Positions 23,990-33,899 of a stretch of DNA of 64,000 nucleotides are shown piece after piece (position 1 is the first letter of the stretch; every line of letters starts with the position of its first letter). Both the position numbers and the translations under genes were made by a program. The notes below the pieces were generated by a model. That model did no database searches and was not told the origin of the DNA. It saw only the letters and a list, made by a program, of their open reading frames with translations. This stretch comes from Austropuccinia psidii. Taxonomy: Eukaryota > Basidiomycota > Pucciniomycetes > Pucciniales > Sphaerophragmiaceae. The DNA is taken from positions 6,037,499-6,101,498 of the forward strand of contig JALGQZ010000015.1 of the NCBI GenBank assembly GCA_023105745.1, read 5' to 3'.

Positions 23990-24720
23990 GAGTAACCTGG
24001 CCAAAATCAGGTCTTTGAGGGCTTCCACAAAGTTATTTCTTTCCTCAATTTCTGGTTCTGATGGAAATTCTGACCACCATAAGTCTTCATCAATGGATGT
24101 ATATCCATCTTCAACTCATTTCAATTTTCAAGTTTGGTATATTGAACCATTCAATCCAAGGTACCACTGGGCCCAAATTGATTGAAATAAAGTCCTCTTC
24201 TTGGTAGTGTGGCCATTTCAAATATTTCATCCCAAAATTTGTTTTCAAGGTTACCTTTAATTCCCTCTTCAGTTAATAAGTCTAAGAATTGGAAATTGTT
24301 CAAGTTTGCTCCTGGAAGGTGACATAAGTATTTATCTTCACATAAAATTTCTTGAGCTTCATCCCCATAAATGTCTTCAAAGGTGATGTATGGCAGGTAA
24401 ATTTAATTGTATTCATTTTCTAAGAGGGATTCTGTTTCATCCTCTTCATTGGGAGGTTGCTGGATAAGCTCAGGTTTTTCCAGTTGCCATTCATAGGGTT
24501 CCTCTTGGGTGTTCAATGGTCTGTCCAAGAAGTTGATATGGTATGTGTCTTTCACTTTTTTGTCTCTTTCTTCCATAATTTTGAGGTCTTTTTCTATTTA
24601 ATCTATAATTTCTTCATCTGAAAGGTCATGATGTTCACTAAATATGACTTTCTTCCTTTTTTGTTTAGTTTTGAAAGGGTTTCCATTTATTTTCTCATTT
24701 CCATCTACTAAAATCTGTAA
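23990..24720 (-). pseudogene. TE3 accessory region, first copy of the unrecognised domain
   Basis: The minus strand encodes LPYITFEDIYGDEAQEIL, HLPGANLNNFQFLDLLTEEG, IKGNLENKFWDEIFEM, a clear paralogue of the 22505-23200 block. A lysine/glutamate-rich stretch precedes it (about 24500-24720). The frame is broken by several stops. Together with the hairpin repeats at 23300-23845, this looks like a module of domain plus hairpins present twice. Confidence 0.55.
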
Positions 24721-24751
24721 GGCTTCTTCCTGTTATCAATTGGCTTGTAAA

Positions 24752-25500
24752 TTATGCTGGGTGATTCATCTTCAGAGGTTGAGTCTTCAAATTGTCTTTT
24801 AAGGTTGTTTGGCCATTGGTTATTTTTAAATCTTGACCAAATTTATCACTTATTGGAGATATGGATAACTCTTGGGTCTTCTGGGTCAAATTGATTATGG
24901 TATTTTCTCTGTTCTTCTTTTGAGACTTATTTACTGGGGTATTTCTGAACAATTTTTCCATATTGCATAGATCCATTCCTCGAGGTGGACCAGTTTGCCA
25001 TCCAAGTGCTTGAGGTTTGCATATTGGCATGCATAATATACTTCCATAAGGTTCTTGATAGCTCAGTATTTCTCCTTGTTTGTGAGAAAATTCCAGCCTA
25101 ATGTTCTTGTCTGCCAAAAAGGGTCTTCCAAGTACTGTATGGATAGATCCTTTTGCAATGAAAAAATGTATTTGAGTTTCTTCACCTGAAGCCAAGATGA
25201 TTGGAGTAAATTCTGAAAGTGCCACCAATGAAGTAGTATGGCCTCCAATTCCCCTAAGGTTCATGTTAAGATTTCTTGTTGTGAGTGAGGCTTTTATTGC
25301 TATTTCTTCTGGTATGATGTTGAGTTCTGCCCCAGTGTCCACTGATGCTTTGAGAGGATATTTTTCCTTTCCAATGAAGATTTCCATAAATACCAAAGGG
25401 CAAGCATAATGAATATTGGGCTTTTGTATTTCTTTGAATACAAATGTTAATAGTCTTTCTTGAAAATCCATTGAGTTGAGTGACTTAATTTTTTCCTTTT
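24752..25500 (-). pseudogene. TE3 aspartic protease and linker
   Basis: From 25471: VFMEIFIGKEKYPLKASVD, then DTGAELNIIPEEIAIKA with the retropepsin DTG, NLRGIGGHTTSLVALSEF, and VLGRPFLADKNIRLEF with the usual second motif (V-L-G-RPF). After the domain comes QALGWQTGPPRGMDLC, also present in TE8 as GWQISPPRGMELC, then a polar tail. A retropepsin works as a dimer and cleaves the Gag-Pol polyprotein. The frame is open for 239 residues. It is separated from gag by a stretch (25472-25850) with stops. Confidence 0.85.
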
Positions 25501-25849
25501 CTTTTTTTGATAATTCTTATAATTTATGGACAAAATTGGGTGAAATCCTCAAATTTTCTTCAATGGTGAGGTTGATCTTTTGTTGCATAATTTCCTTAAT
25601 AATTTTGTCAATTTAAAATATAGTTTCAACTTGTTTCTCTTGAGGATTTCTGAAATTCTTTTCTTCTTTGGGAATTTCATCATCTTCATTCTTATTGGCA
25701 ATATTTTCAACTTCCTCCACAGGTTGGTCTGGTTTTGGAATATTTGAATTTTGGAATTTGGTAGGAATTATGAATTGTTCTTCTTCTTTTTCTTATTCAA
25801 TATAAGTTCCTGCAATTTCTGCTTTCTTTTTTGGCTCTTGATTTTGGGA

Positions 25850-27480
25850 TTATCTTTCCAACCTTTGTTTTTTCTGTCTTAGTCCAATATGTGATTCAAA
25901 GGGGTCATTGCCTGAGGAAATGGTAGGTGGTTTCCAATTTGACCACTTTTCAACATGAGCAATTGAGGTTGTTTTATCATCTGATTTCTTTTCAGTGGGC
26001 TTAACCTCTTCTTGTGGTTTTGGCTTGACAGTAGGTTTTTCCATAAATTTCTTGTTTAGTTCTGCTTGTTCTTTTTCAAAAGCCCTGACTATGTCTTTGG
26101 CACTTTCATTTCCTTCCATAGGTACTCTCTGATAATTGGGGAAGAGGTAAGATGCTCCTTGAGTTCTGACAATTCTTTTGTCCAAATCTTCAGCAAGGTG
26201 AGTGCATCTAGTTGCTGAATGGCCTTCTTCCTTGCAGTAAGCACATTTTAATGGTGGTCTTGGGGCCATTTGAGCTGGTATGTATGGTTGATAACCGGAT
26301 GAAAATTGTGGTAAAGGATTCCTTTGCCTGTATGGCTGATTATTTTGAGGTAATCTTTGCTCTTGATTGTTGTTCCAGTTCCTTCTTGGTGGATTTACTG
26401 CTTTTGAAAGGCTTTTAAGTTGATTTAAAACTTCTTCAACTGATTCTTGTCTCTCATTTCTTGGCTGAGGTTCTGGTTGTGGAGGATTTTTGATCTTTTG
26501 GGTGAGTTCTTTTACTTGTTTTAAAACTTCAGCCCAGCTTTCATCCTCAAATCTTGTTTTCTTTTGTGGAGGTTTTGGTTTAGAAAATTCCTTTTGTTGA
26601 ATCAGTACCTTGGCCTCCAAGTCCTGTTCAACGTATAATTTCAAATATGCAAACTTGGAATGATGTAACCTCCATCCAAGGCTTGAACCATAGCTCTGTC
26701 TTTAATCATTTCTTTGTAAATTGATTCTTGAACACTAGTGGAAAGGCTGGCCAATATTTCCTGGTTATGATTTATATCACCTTGGATATATTTGTATCTT
26801 TTGAGGTAAGTGATAACTGCTTCATATTCCCCAATGAATTTTCTGTATTGAGTCATGTTTCTTATTCCACCTTCTTGTTGAGTTTTTGTGAACAAATCAG
26901 TGATTGAGGATAATCTTTATCATCTTTCAGGTGAGACTTTTCCCCATCTTCTTTTCATATCCACTTTTAACTGATCCCAATCAGCTGTTTCATATCCTGG
27001 AATACCTTCAATGTGATAGCTGATTTCTTCATCTTTTGTCCAAAATGCTATTTGCCTTGAAATGTCTCTTCCACTTGCTCCTTCAATTTATGCAATATTT
27101 TCAACTTTCTTGATGAATCTTTCCACATCCTTTCCATAAAACCACAGATTATAGTCCTTGGCTCTGATTTTTACTATCGGAGTAGTATTTCTTGGAATTT
27201 CTTGATGTAATGGAGCTGGAATTTGGGAAGAACTGTTGACTCTTCTGGGTAAGGTACTTTGTCTCTGTTCTGTGTAAGGTGTTGATGTGGCCATGGGTCT
27301 AGGATAAGGTGAAGGTGATCCATTCTGCCTGAATGATCTTGGAAGGGTGGTCTGTTCCTCAAGTGGACTATTTTGTGGAGTATAACTTGATGATTTATTT
27401 TTTGCTTCTTTTTTGATTAGTGCTAGTAATTCTGCTTGCATTTCTAGCATCTTCTTCTGAAGTCTCTCTGTTGAAGACAT
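25850..27480 (-). pseudogene. TE3 gag with CCHC zinc knuckle
   Basis: A Met at 27480 opens MSSTERLQKKMLEMQAELL, a short helical N-terminus. A proline/serine-rich part and DYNLWFYGKDVERFIKKVE follow, then the capsid-like region (ITDLFTKTQQEGGIRNM, YRKFIGEYEAVITYLKRY), a proline-rich linker and CAYCKEEGHSATRC, a CX2CX4HX4C knuckle at about 26220-26260. A Lys/Glu-rich C-terminus ends near 25850. Stops after KKVENIA and before LSSITDLF, and a frameshift near 26645, break it. Gag packages the RNA and forms the particle. The TE8 gag is homologous from the knuckle onward. Confidence 0.85.
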
Positions 27481-27930
27481 TTATTCCTGTCCTTCAACAG
27501 TTTGTTCATAGAGGTTTTCTTGCTGTATTTATTCAATACTGGAAGGTAATTTTGATGATGAGGGTTTATCCATTTTTGGTTGGTTTATTTCTTCCTTTGA
27601 GATTGATTAATTGAGTTTATTTCTTTCAAGGAGATAAAGGAAGAGCTTCTCCACAACCTTCAAGTCCCTTTTATTGGTTCTTGGTGTTGCAATCGGGAAA
27701 TTGGAATATTTATTTGATTCCTCCCCTAGTTCTGTTTCTTGCTTTGGTGGATAATAGTAATGGTCAGAGTGAGTTGATAATTCAGATTCTTGAGATGATG
27801 GTTTTGGCTGATTTTGATTATTTGACTCAAGTTTTTGTTATAGTAGTAAAATTTTTTTTTGGATTTATTGGAATTTTATTTATATGTTATTGAAGTTTGA
27901 GGTTGACTGCGCCACTGTTGAGACACCAGA
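27481..27930 (-). promoter_or_regulatory. TE3 leader with primer-binding site
   Basis: The minus strand reads TC then TGGTGTCTCAACAGTGGCGC directly after the 5' LTR end, at plus-strand positions 27909-27928. The TGG (complement of CCA) and two-base spacing fit a tRNA primer-binding site. The deduced primer 3' end would be ...TTGAGACACCA. I cannot name the tRNA. The remaining 420 bp up to the gag Met show nothing else I can identify. Confidence 0.7.
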
Positions 27931-28862
27931 TGTGGGAACTCCTCTTGTGTGGGATTAAAATGAGGCAGTACCTGGAGGGGGAAAGCACAGGTAATTAGTT
28001 TTGAATTGCTAATAACTCCTGTAACCAAGGGTGGCAAGGGTGTATTGCCTGCCCCTCCTAAAATACTGAACAAAATCTTCCTTGGAGCTCACAAGCCAAA
28101 ATAAAATTAGTAGGTGGCTTTAAAACTGCAGAAGAAGAAATTCAGCAGTCTCATATCAGACCTATTCAATAAAGAATATGAAAAATAATGTCAGTAATTT
28201 TGGTAATTTGAGATTTCAATGAAATACTTGTCTTTATAATTTATTCTTTTTCCGTAAAATTGGGGTGAGTGGTTTCTTCTTGGTGATAAATCCTTGGTAA
28301 GATGGGTTAATTAAGGCTTTAGGTTTGTTATTTTTTTTAAGAATGTTTAATAATGAAATAAAATAGTATTTGTTAAGTTTAAATGGTAAGATTCTTCTAT
28401 ATTGGATTTTTAAAGGGGTAAGTTATTTTTAAGTCTTGATGAATGGTGTTAATTTTACTGGATAAAATATTTTAATAGAGTAGCAACCCTAATTCTGGGT
28501 ACTGGATAATTTGTTTCTTTTAATAATAAGATTCCACTGAGCTTAGCTACTGCGTGATCTTCAACAGTATACTTCCACTGAGATTAGCTACTGGGCAAGT
28601 CAATTTCACTATAATTTTCTGGACTACCTCCCAGGTGAGCGATGAATTCTTCCTATGCTCCCATTTTGCAGTGGATGTAATGTGCATGGGATATAATTTT
28701 CATGGGAGGGATTTTTAAAATCTGGGCAGAGAGAGCCCCTCTATTTATACCTTTTGGGAGCCCAGGGTGCCCTCCATGGGAGCTGTCTTTTTCCATTTTA
28801 ATTCCTCTTGATTTCATCATGTGACTCCATTTTTGGTGAGGCCCTTTCTTGCATGGGTCAAG
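27931..28862 (-). repeat. 5' LTR of TE3, truncated
   Basis: It starts TGTGGGAACTCCTC and follows the left TE3 LTR closely (shared CCTGGAGGGGGAAA, GGCAAGGGTGTATTGCCTGCC, CTGAGCTTAGCTACTG) until GCATGGGTCA at about 28852-28862. There the match stops, about 980 bp into the left copy, and TE4 integrase begins. Confidence 0.85.
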
Positions 28863-29460
28863 TGAGTATCTGATTTGCCCTCTCTGTCTGTCCATCTGTT
28901 TCAGGGTGAAAGGCAGTTGAAAGATCTCTTGATATCTTGAGCTGCTGACAAAATTGAGTCCAAAATGATGAAACAAATAAGGATCCTCTATCACTGACAA
29001 TACTGACTGGAAGGCCATGCTTGGAAAATACATGACTAATGAAGATTTGAGCTAAGTCCAGAGCAGTGATTGTTCCATAAGTTGGAATGAAGATTGCCAT
29101 TTTTGAAAATATGTCTGCAACTACTAAAATTGAATCAAAGTTGTTTGACAGTGGCAATTGAGTGATGAAGTCCATTTATAATGAATTCCAAGGACCAGAC
29201 TGAATTGAAAGAGGGTTGAGTAATCCAAACTTCTTGTGATGAATGTTCTTGTTTCTGGAACATTGCTGACATGAGGACACATAGTCCTTGATCAATTCAT
29301 TCATGCCAGCCCAATAAAAATCCCTCTTGATGAGCTTGAGGGTCTTCTCCTGGCCAGGATGGCCAGCCAAAGGTGAGTCATGACGCTTTTGAAGAATATT
29401 GAGTTGAAGTTCTTCATTGCTTGGGATTACCACTCTATCTTTGAATAATAATAACCTGGC
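28863..29460 (-). pseudogene. TE4 integrase, truncated after the catalytic Glu
   Basis: HHCC zinc finger: H in KRHDSPLAGH, then CQQC in SSCQQCSRNKN. Core: Asp in [12 protein letters not shown], Asp in [14 protein letters not shown], Glu in [19 protein letters not shown] near 29176 lies just before MDFITQ where TE5 reads SLSMDF, so TCA-to-TAA is likely. After NQIL the homology to TE5 ends at 28862 and the frame runs on into TE3 LTR sequence. Confidence 0.88.
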
Positions 29461-30363
29461 TTGAGGTTCAAGAGAATAATCTGGAACTCATTCACCTCTT
29501 GCTAGTTGCTTGAGTATTTCTTGATAGTCTTTGTCTTGCCATACTTCTTTTTGAATCTTGTACACTAAATCTGAGAAAATCTCCACTTTGATTGAGAAGA
29601 ATCTTGACTCTTGAATTCCATCTTGCTTAAGAACTTGATGAAAATTTTGAGGATTCTTGCTGATGAAGTCCACCCCCCTCTCTGGGTACATGTTGTCCCG
29701 ACGTGACAAGGCATCTGGTAAAGTGGGCAGCCTTCCTGGGCGGTAACTGATAGTGAAATGAAATTCTGAGAGAAATTCAGCCCAACGGGCCTGACAACGA
29801 GTAAGAACTTTGGAAGACATGAAATACTGAAAGGAAGAGTGGTCTGTCAAGACCTTAAAAGAATTGGAAAGAGAAGGAAGAAATGCTCTCCAGCGCTGGA
29901 GAGCCCAAACTATGCCAAGGAGTTCCTTGTCATGAACTTCATAGTTGGGTTCAGCTGGTAAGAGCTTGCAACTATCAAATTCAATGGGATGCTTTCCTGA
30001 GTCATTCACCTGACTCAGTACGGCGCCCAATGCATAATCAGAAGCATCAGTCTCTACAATAGTAGGTAGAGATGGATTAAAGTGAGATAAGATAGGAGCA
30101 GAGGTGAAAGCTTCTTTGAGTGCTTGAAACTGACTAAGAGCTTCCACATTGAAGATAAAGGGAGTATCTTTTTTGAGAAGGGAAGTGAGAGAAGTGATTT
30201 TTTTGGAATACTTTTTAATGAAACGACCATAAAAATTGGCAAAGCCAAGAAAAGATTGAAGGGCCTTGATGTTTTTGGGCTGAGGCCAATTGAGGATCTG
30301 CTGAATGTTTGAAGAATCCATCTTGAGGCCATCACTTGAAACAAAATAGCCCAAGTATTCCAC
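29461..30363 (-). pseudogene. TE4 RNase H and RT thumb/connection
   Basis: The segment opens with YLGYFVSSDGLKMD and FLGFANFYGRFIKKYS (RT thumb/connection). It contains the RNase H motifs Asp in TIVETDASDYALGAVLSQ, Glu in NYEVHDKELLGIVWALQ and Asp in KVLTDHSSFQYF, then ISYRPGRLPTLPDALSRR. An in-frame TGA near 29488 (after LARGE) separates it from the integrase. The upstream join to the RT is broken at 30364-30374 by a 20-bp deletion. Confidence 0.88.
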
Positions 30364-30373
30364 ACTTGGAGGC

Positions 30374-31789
30374 TTAGGCGAATAAATTATTTTCTCTGAG
30401 TCTTTGGAGGACAGAGGTCACATGTTTGACATGTTCTTCCTCAGAACTTGAGAATACCATAATATCATCTAGATAAACCACAACAAACACATCCAAGAAA
30501 TCTGCAAATTTATCATTTATGAGATTCTGGAAAGAAGCAGGAGCATTGGTCAAACCAAATGGCATGACCAAATACTCATAACTACCATATTTGGTTCTAA
30601 AGGCAGTTAAGTGCTCATCCCCCTCTGTGATTCTCAGAAGGTTATATGCACCACACAAATCTATCTTGGAGAAGATAGTGGAAACGTTGAATATGGTAAG
30701 AAGCTGGTTCATAGGAGGAACAGGGTATCTATTCTTCCTAGTGACAGCATTGAGTTTGCGGTAGTCAACACACAAACAAAGACCTCCATCCTTTTTCTTG
30801 ACAAAAAGGACAGGTGCTCCTGTTGAAGAGGAGCTTGGTCTAATCAAACCTTTCTCTACATTCTCTGAAATGTAGGCCCGCAGTGTTTCTGACTCTTGAT
30901 TTGATAATGAGTAGATAACACCAATTGGAGGTAGAAGACCCTCCAATTTTATATGGTGATCACAGGCGTGGTGTGGAGGAAGTTTCTCAGCTTTCACCTT
31001 GGAGAATACATCCAAATATTGGTGATAAGCAGGAGGGACTACCTTCAACACAGTTTCAATTTCTTCTGGCTCTTCCTCCTCATCCCACTGCTCCTCCAGG
31101 GATGAATGAAAAGATACAGGAGGAAGGTCCATATCCCCTTGAAAGAGATGAAGTGAAGATATGGCAACATCTTCTCCAACATCCTTTATCTCTTTGAAGA
31201 CTTCATCTCCTAATGGAAGTAATGACTGAGAGGGAATGATGGAAGGGATATGGACAGAAGAAGGAAGGGAAGGTGTCTTAAGTTCACCAGCCAGAGCAAC
31301 ACTGTTGACAGCAGTGGCTAAGTCATTACTAGTAGAAGGAATAATACCACTAGAATCCTTATGACTAGAATCATAGGTGATCAATCCATTTTTCCAATCA
31401 ATAATGGGGTTAAAATGGTAAAGGAAATCATAGCCCAATATCAGGTTTTCTCCCTTGGGTGAATCTATGATAAAGAAGTCCCATTCAAAGCTTGAGAAGG
31501 AAGGAAAGTCAACTACCCACTTGGTATAATGGGATATGAACAAGGCAGGGGATTCATTAGAATCCAAAATGAAAAGAGGAATCTTTTCAGGGAGCTCCGA
31601 CAGAGTCAATGAGTACTTGAGAACAAAATTCTTTGCACTAAAAGAGTTTGTAGCACCAGAATCAATGAGAATACTATAAAAGATATCAGAGACAGAAGAG
31701 AAAATAAGAAATTTTAAAGATTTCTTGACACTAGTATTCAGAGTGCACAATTGTGCTCTTGAAGGAAATAAGTGAGAACCATTGAACAC
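30374..31789 (-). pseudogene. TE4 protease and reverse transcriptase (471-residue open frame)
   Basis: The N-terminal third is a retropepsin (SILIDSGATNSFSAKNFV, LILGYDFLYHFNPIIDW). Then come an acidic linker (EEQWDEEEEPEEIETVL) and the RT: LRAYISENVEKGLIRPSSS, APVLFVKKKDGGLCLCVDYR, YNLLRITEGDEHLTAFRTK, LVMPFGLTNAPASFQNLIN, and the active site VVYLDDIMVFSS with both Asp present. A stop follows at NNLFA. Compared with TE5, 20 bp between two AAGTGTG repeats are missing, so the reading shifts. The start is not a true initiation site. In an intact element this would be an internal part of one gag-pol frame. Confidence 0.9.
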
Positions 31790-33166
31790 ATCATGATTCC
31801 CACCCAGGCTTTTCCCTGCTTGCTAGGGAAGCCTCTTGATGATGACCCAGGCTTATTCTGAGGTCTCTTGAAGCATTTTTAAATTGGGTGCTTTCCACCA
31901 CAATAAGTACACAACCCCTTTTTGATCCTCCTCTCCTTTTCAGAACCAATTAATTTATTGGCCTTATTGACGAGAGCAGCATGGGGCTCATCCTTTGAAG
32001 ATTGAAATTGCTTTCCCTTCTTATTCTTCTTCTGGTGAGGCCTCTTTGAGGATGAGTTTTGAGGAGGCCTAGAATGATTGGATCCATTGACAGGAGGCTT
32101 CTTCTCTTGATTGCCACCCTTTTCTTTTTGCCTCTTGTGATACCTTGTGTCTAACTCCAAAGTGACACCCATGAGTTCTTGAAGAGTATCAAAATTTCCA
32201 GGGTGAGAAGCCAACTGATCCAATAATCTTGATTCCAGTCCTCTTCTGTAAACATGGATATAAGCTCTTTCCCCCCAATCTCCAATTCTTGACATTAAGC
32301 TTCTGAAATCTGCAATGTACAAGGAAACATGACCACTTTCCTTCATCCTCAAATTTTCCAACTCTTGTTCAGCTTTCGTGACTTCATTGGGGTCACCAAA
32401 CAGAGTGAATAATTGAGATTAAAATAATGGTCAATTATTGAGGAGGTAGGAAGGGTCTTCATTGGAAATATTTGAGAGATAGGGTTCAATCCACTTTCCA
32501 GCTCTACCAGTGAGGAATGAAGTTGAGTAAAGAACTTTCTTCCTGTCAGAGAAGAAATTTGCTGGATCATTATGGAAGATTAATTGACAGGATTGGATAA
32601 ATCCTCTCAATTTATGAGCTTGAGTACCATCAAAAGAATCAGGTGCCTTCATGGATGGAGTCTTGAAAGCAGGGGCTTTAGAATTGCCCCTGGGAGAAAC
32701 TACTTGAGTGAGTTGCCCCATGAATTGAGTCATCTGCTCCATCATCTTTAGGAGACTTGGATCAGTTTGAGAGACAAGAGGTTGACTAGAAAGGGCTGGA
32801 TTAGAACCCTGAGGCACCTCTGGAGCATTTTCCAAGGCATCTGCCACTTCAGTTTCCCCAGAATCTTCCTCTTCCACAGACTCTTCCCCCTCTTCATCTT
32901 CAACTTCCCCTTGTCTTGCTCTTGCACCTTCAGACATGCCAGGGTAGCCACCCAAAAGTCCAGAGAAAGATCTTGATCTTCTAGAGTTCATTCCACCTCC
33001 TCTTGCGGGTGCTGCTCCTTCCATTGGTGGTCCTCTGTCCAAATTTGCACTCAGTTGATGAACTGATGGTGTGCGGTCAATAGGAACCCTTGCTGTAGCA
33101 GTGAGAACAGCTTGAATTCTTTGGGATCTAGTATTTTTTGGCTGGGGGGCTATGCTGAACTGGAAT
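31790..33166 (-). pseudogene. TE4 gag (retrotransposon gag domain and zinc knuckle)
   Basis: The frame should begin MPVQHSPPAK as in TE5, but here the start codon reads ATT at 33164-33166, and one base in an A-run near 33138 shifts the frame. Then LDRGPPMEGAAPARGGG, a low-complexity acidic stretch, SFDGTQAHKLRGFIQSCQLI, FHNDPANFFSDRKKVLYSTS and LTGRAGKWIEPYLSN (gag capsid domain). Two stops follow near 32400. SLYIADFRSLMSRIGDWGER, LDQLASHPGNFDTLQELM and the knuckle CTYCGGKHPI.KC complete it, where a TAA replaces the residue before KC. The frame order leads directly into the protease. Confidence 0.88.
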
Positions 33167-33899
33167 TTTGAATAAAAATGAAATTAAAACTTGATGGTAT
33201 GAGAATAATAATCAGAACTGGGCCAAATCAATCACAATTAAAATCTTGATGAATCTTGAGGAATCAATTCAAATATTGAGGTGAAATCAAATTCAGTCAA
33301 CATTCAAATCAATTCAAACAATCAACAATCAATTGAAATCAAATATCAATAATCTTGAGTAAATCAACAATCAATAAATATTCAATCAATAATCAATCAA
33401 TCAATAAATCAGTGTCTTCAATATGAAATCAAGGTCTTGAGGAATCAATCAATCAATTTAAAATCTTCAGAAATCAATTCAATATCTTGATGAGTCAAAA
33501 TCAGTCAATAATCAAAATCAATTCTTGAGGATCAATAAAGTATCTTGAGGATTCAAAGTCAATCAATAGTCAAAAAAAGCTCTTGAGGATCAATCAATAT
33601 CTTGAGAAGTCAAAATCAATCAATAAATCAATAATCAATCCTTAATACAACCTGAATAAGAACACAGAAAAGATTGATTTGATAAAATGAGATGAAGTGA
33701 ATGAAATGGTCAGCAATGATTCAGAAAGAAGAAAAATCAATTTCATATGAATGAAATGAATGAGATGAAATTGATGAGAGAGAGAAAATCATAATCATTA
33801 AAGATCATTAAATCATAAAAGAGATCATAATTGATGAATGAGAGAAAATGAATATAAATGAATGAAAAGAAAGAATCAAGTATGAGTTAATTAATTTAA
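33167..33899 (-). other. TE4 leader with CAATCAAT/CTTGAGGA repeats
   Basis: A 730-bp non-coding leader between the gag start and the LTR, built from degenerate repeats of ATCAATCAAT and TCTTGAGGAATC. TE5 has a similar leader at 52384-53168. No TGG-type primer-binding site follows the LTR in either element (TTAAATTAATTAAC here, TCATTGTAATTAGC in TE5), so the primer is unclear. Confidence 0.6.

Larger units (their letters stand above)
6068..28862 (-). mobile_element. TE3: giant Ty3/gypsy-type element with accessory and hairpin regions
   Basis: Two direct LTR copies (6068-8039 and 27931-28862) enclose, on the minus strand, gag, protease, a long accessory region, a hairpin array, RT, RNase H and integrase. 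Three solo LTRs (9150-11136, 11255-13444, 18430-20351) are later insertions. Without them the preserved element is about 16.7 kb, and with a full-length 5' LTR it would be near 17.7 kb, large for Ty3/gypsy. The right LTR stops at 28862 against TE4. All coding parts carry stops or frameshifts. TE8 is a shorter relative. Confidence 0.85.
28863..33899 (-). mobile_element. TE4: Ty3/gypsy element, 3' end truncated
   Basis: Internal region of a minus-strand element: leader, gag, protease-RT, RNase H, integrase up to just past the catalytic Glu. The integrase C-terminus, chromodomain, tail and 3' LTR seen in TE5 are missing, cut at the junction with TE3. Its 5' LTR is the one at 33900-35088. Damage is light: a lost gag start codon, a few stops and two short indels. 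It is the best preserved pol in the window. Confidence 0.85.
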
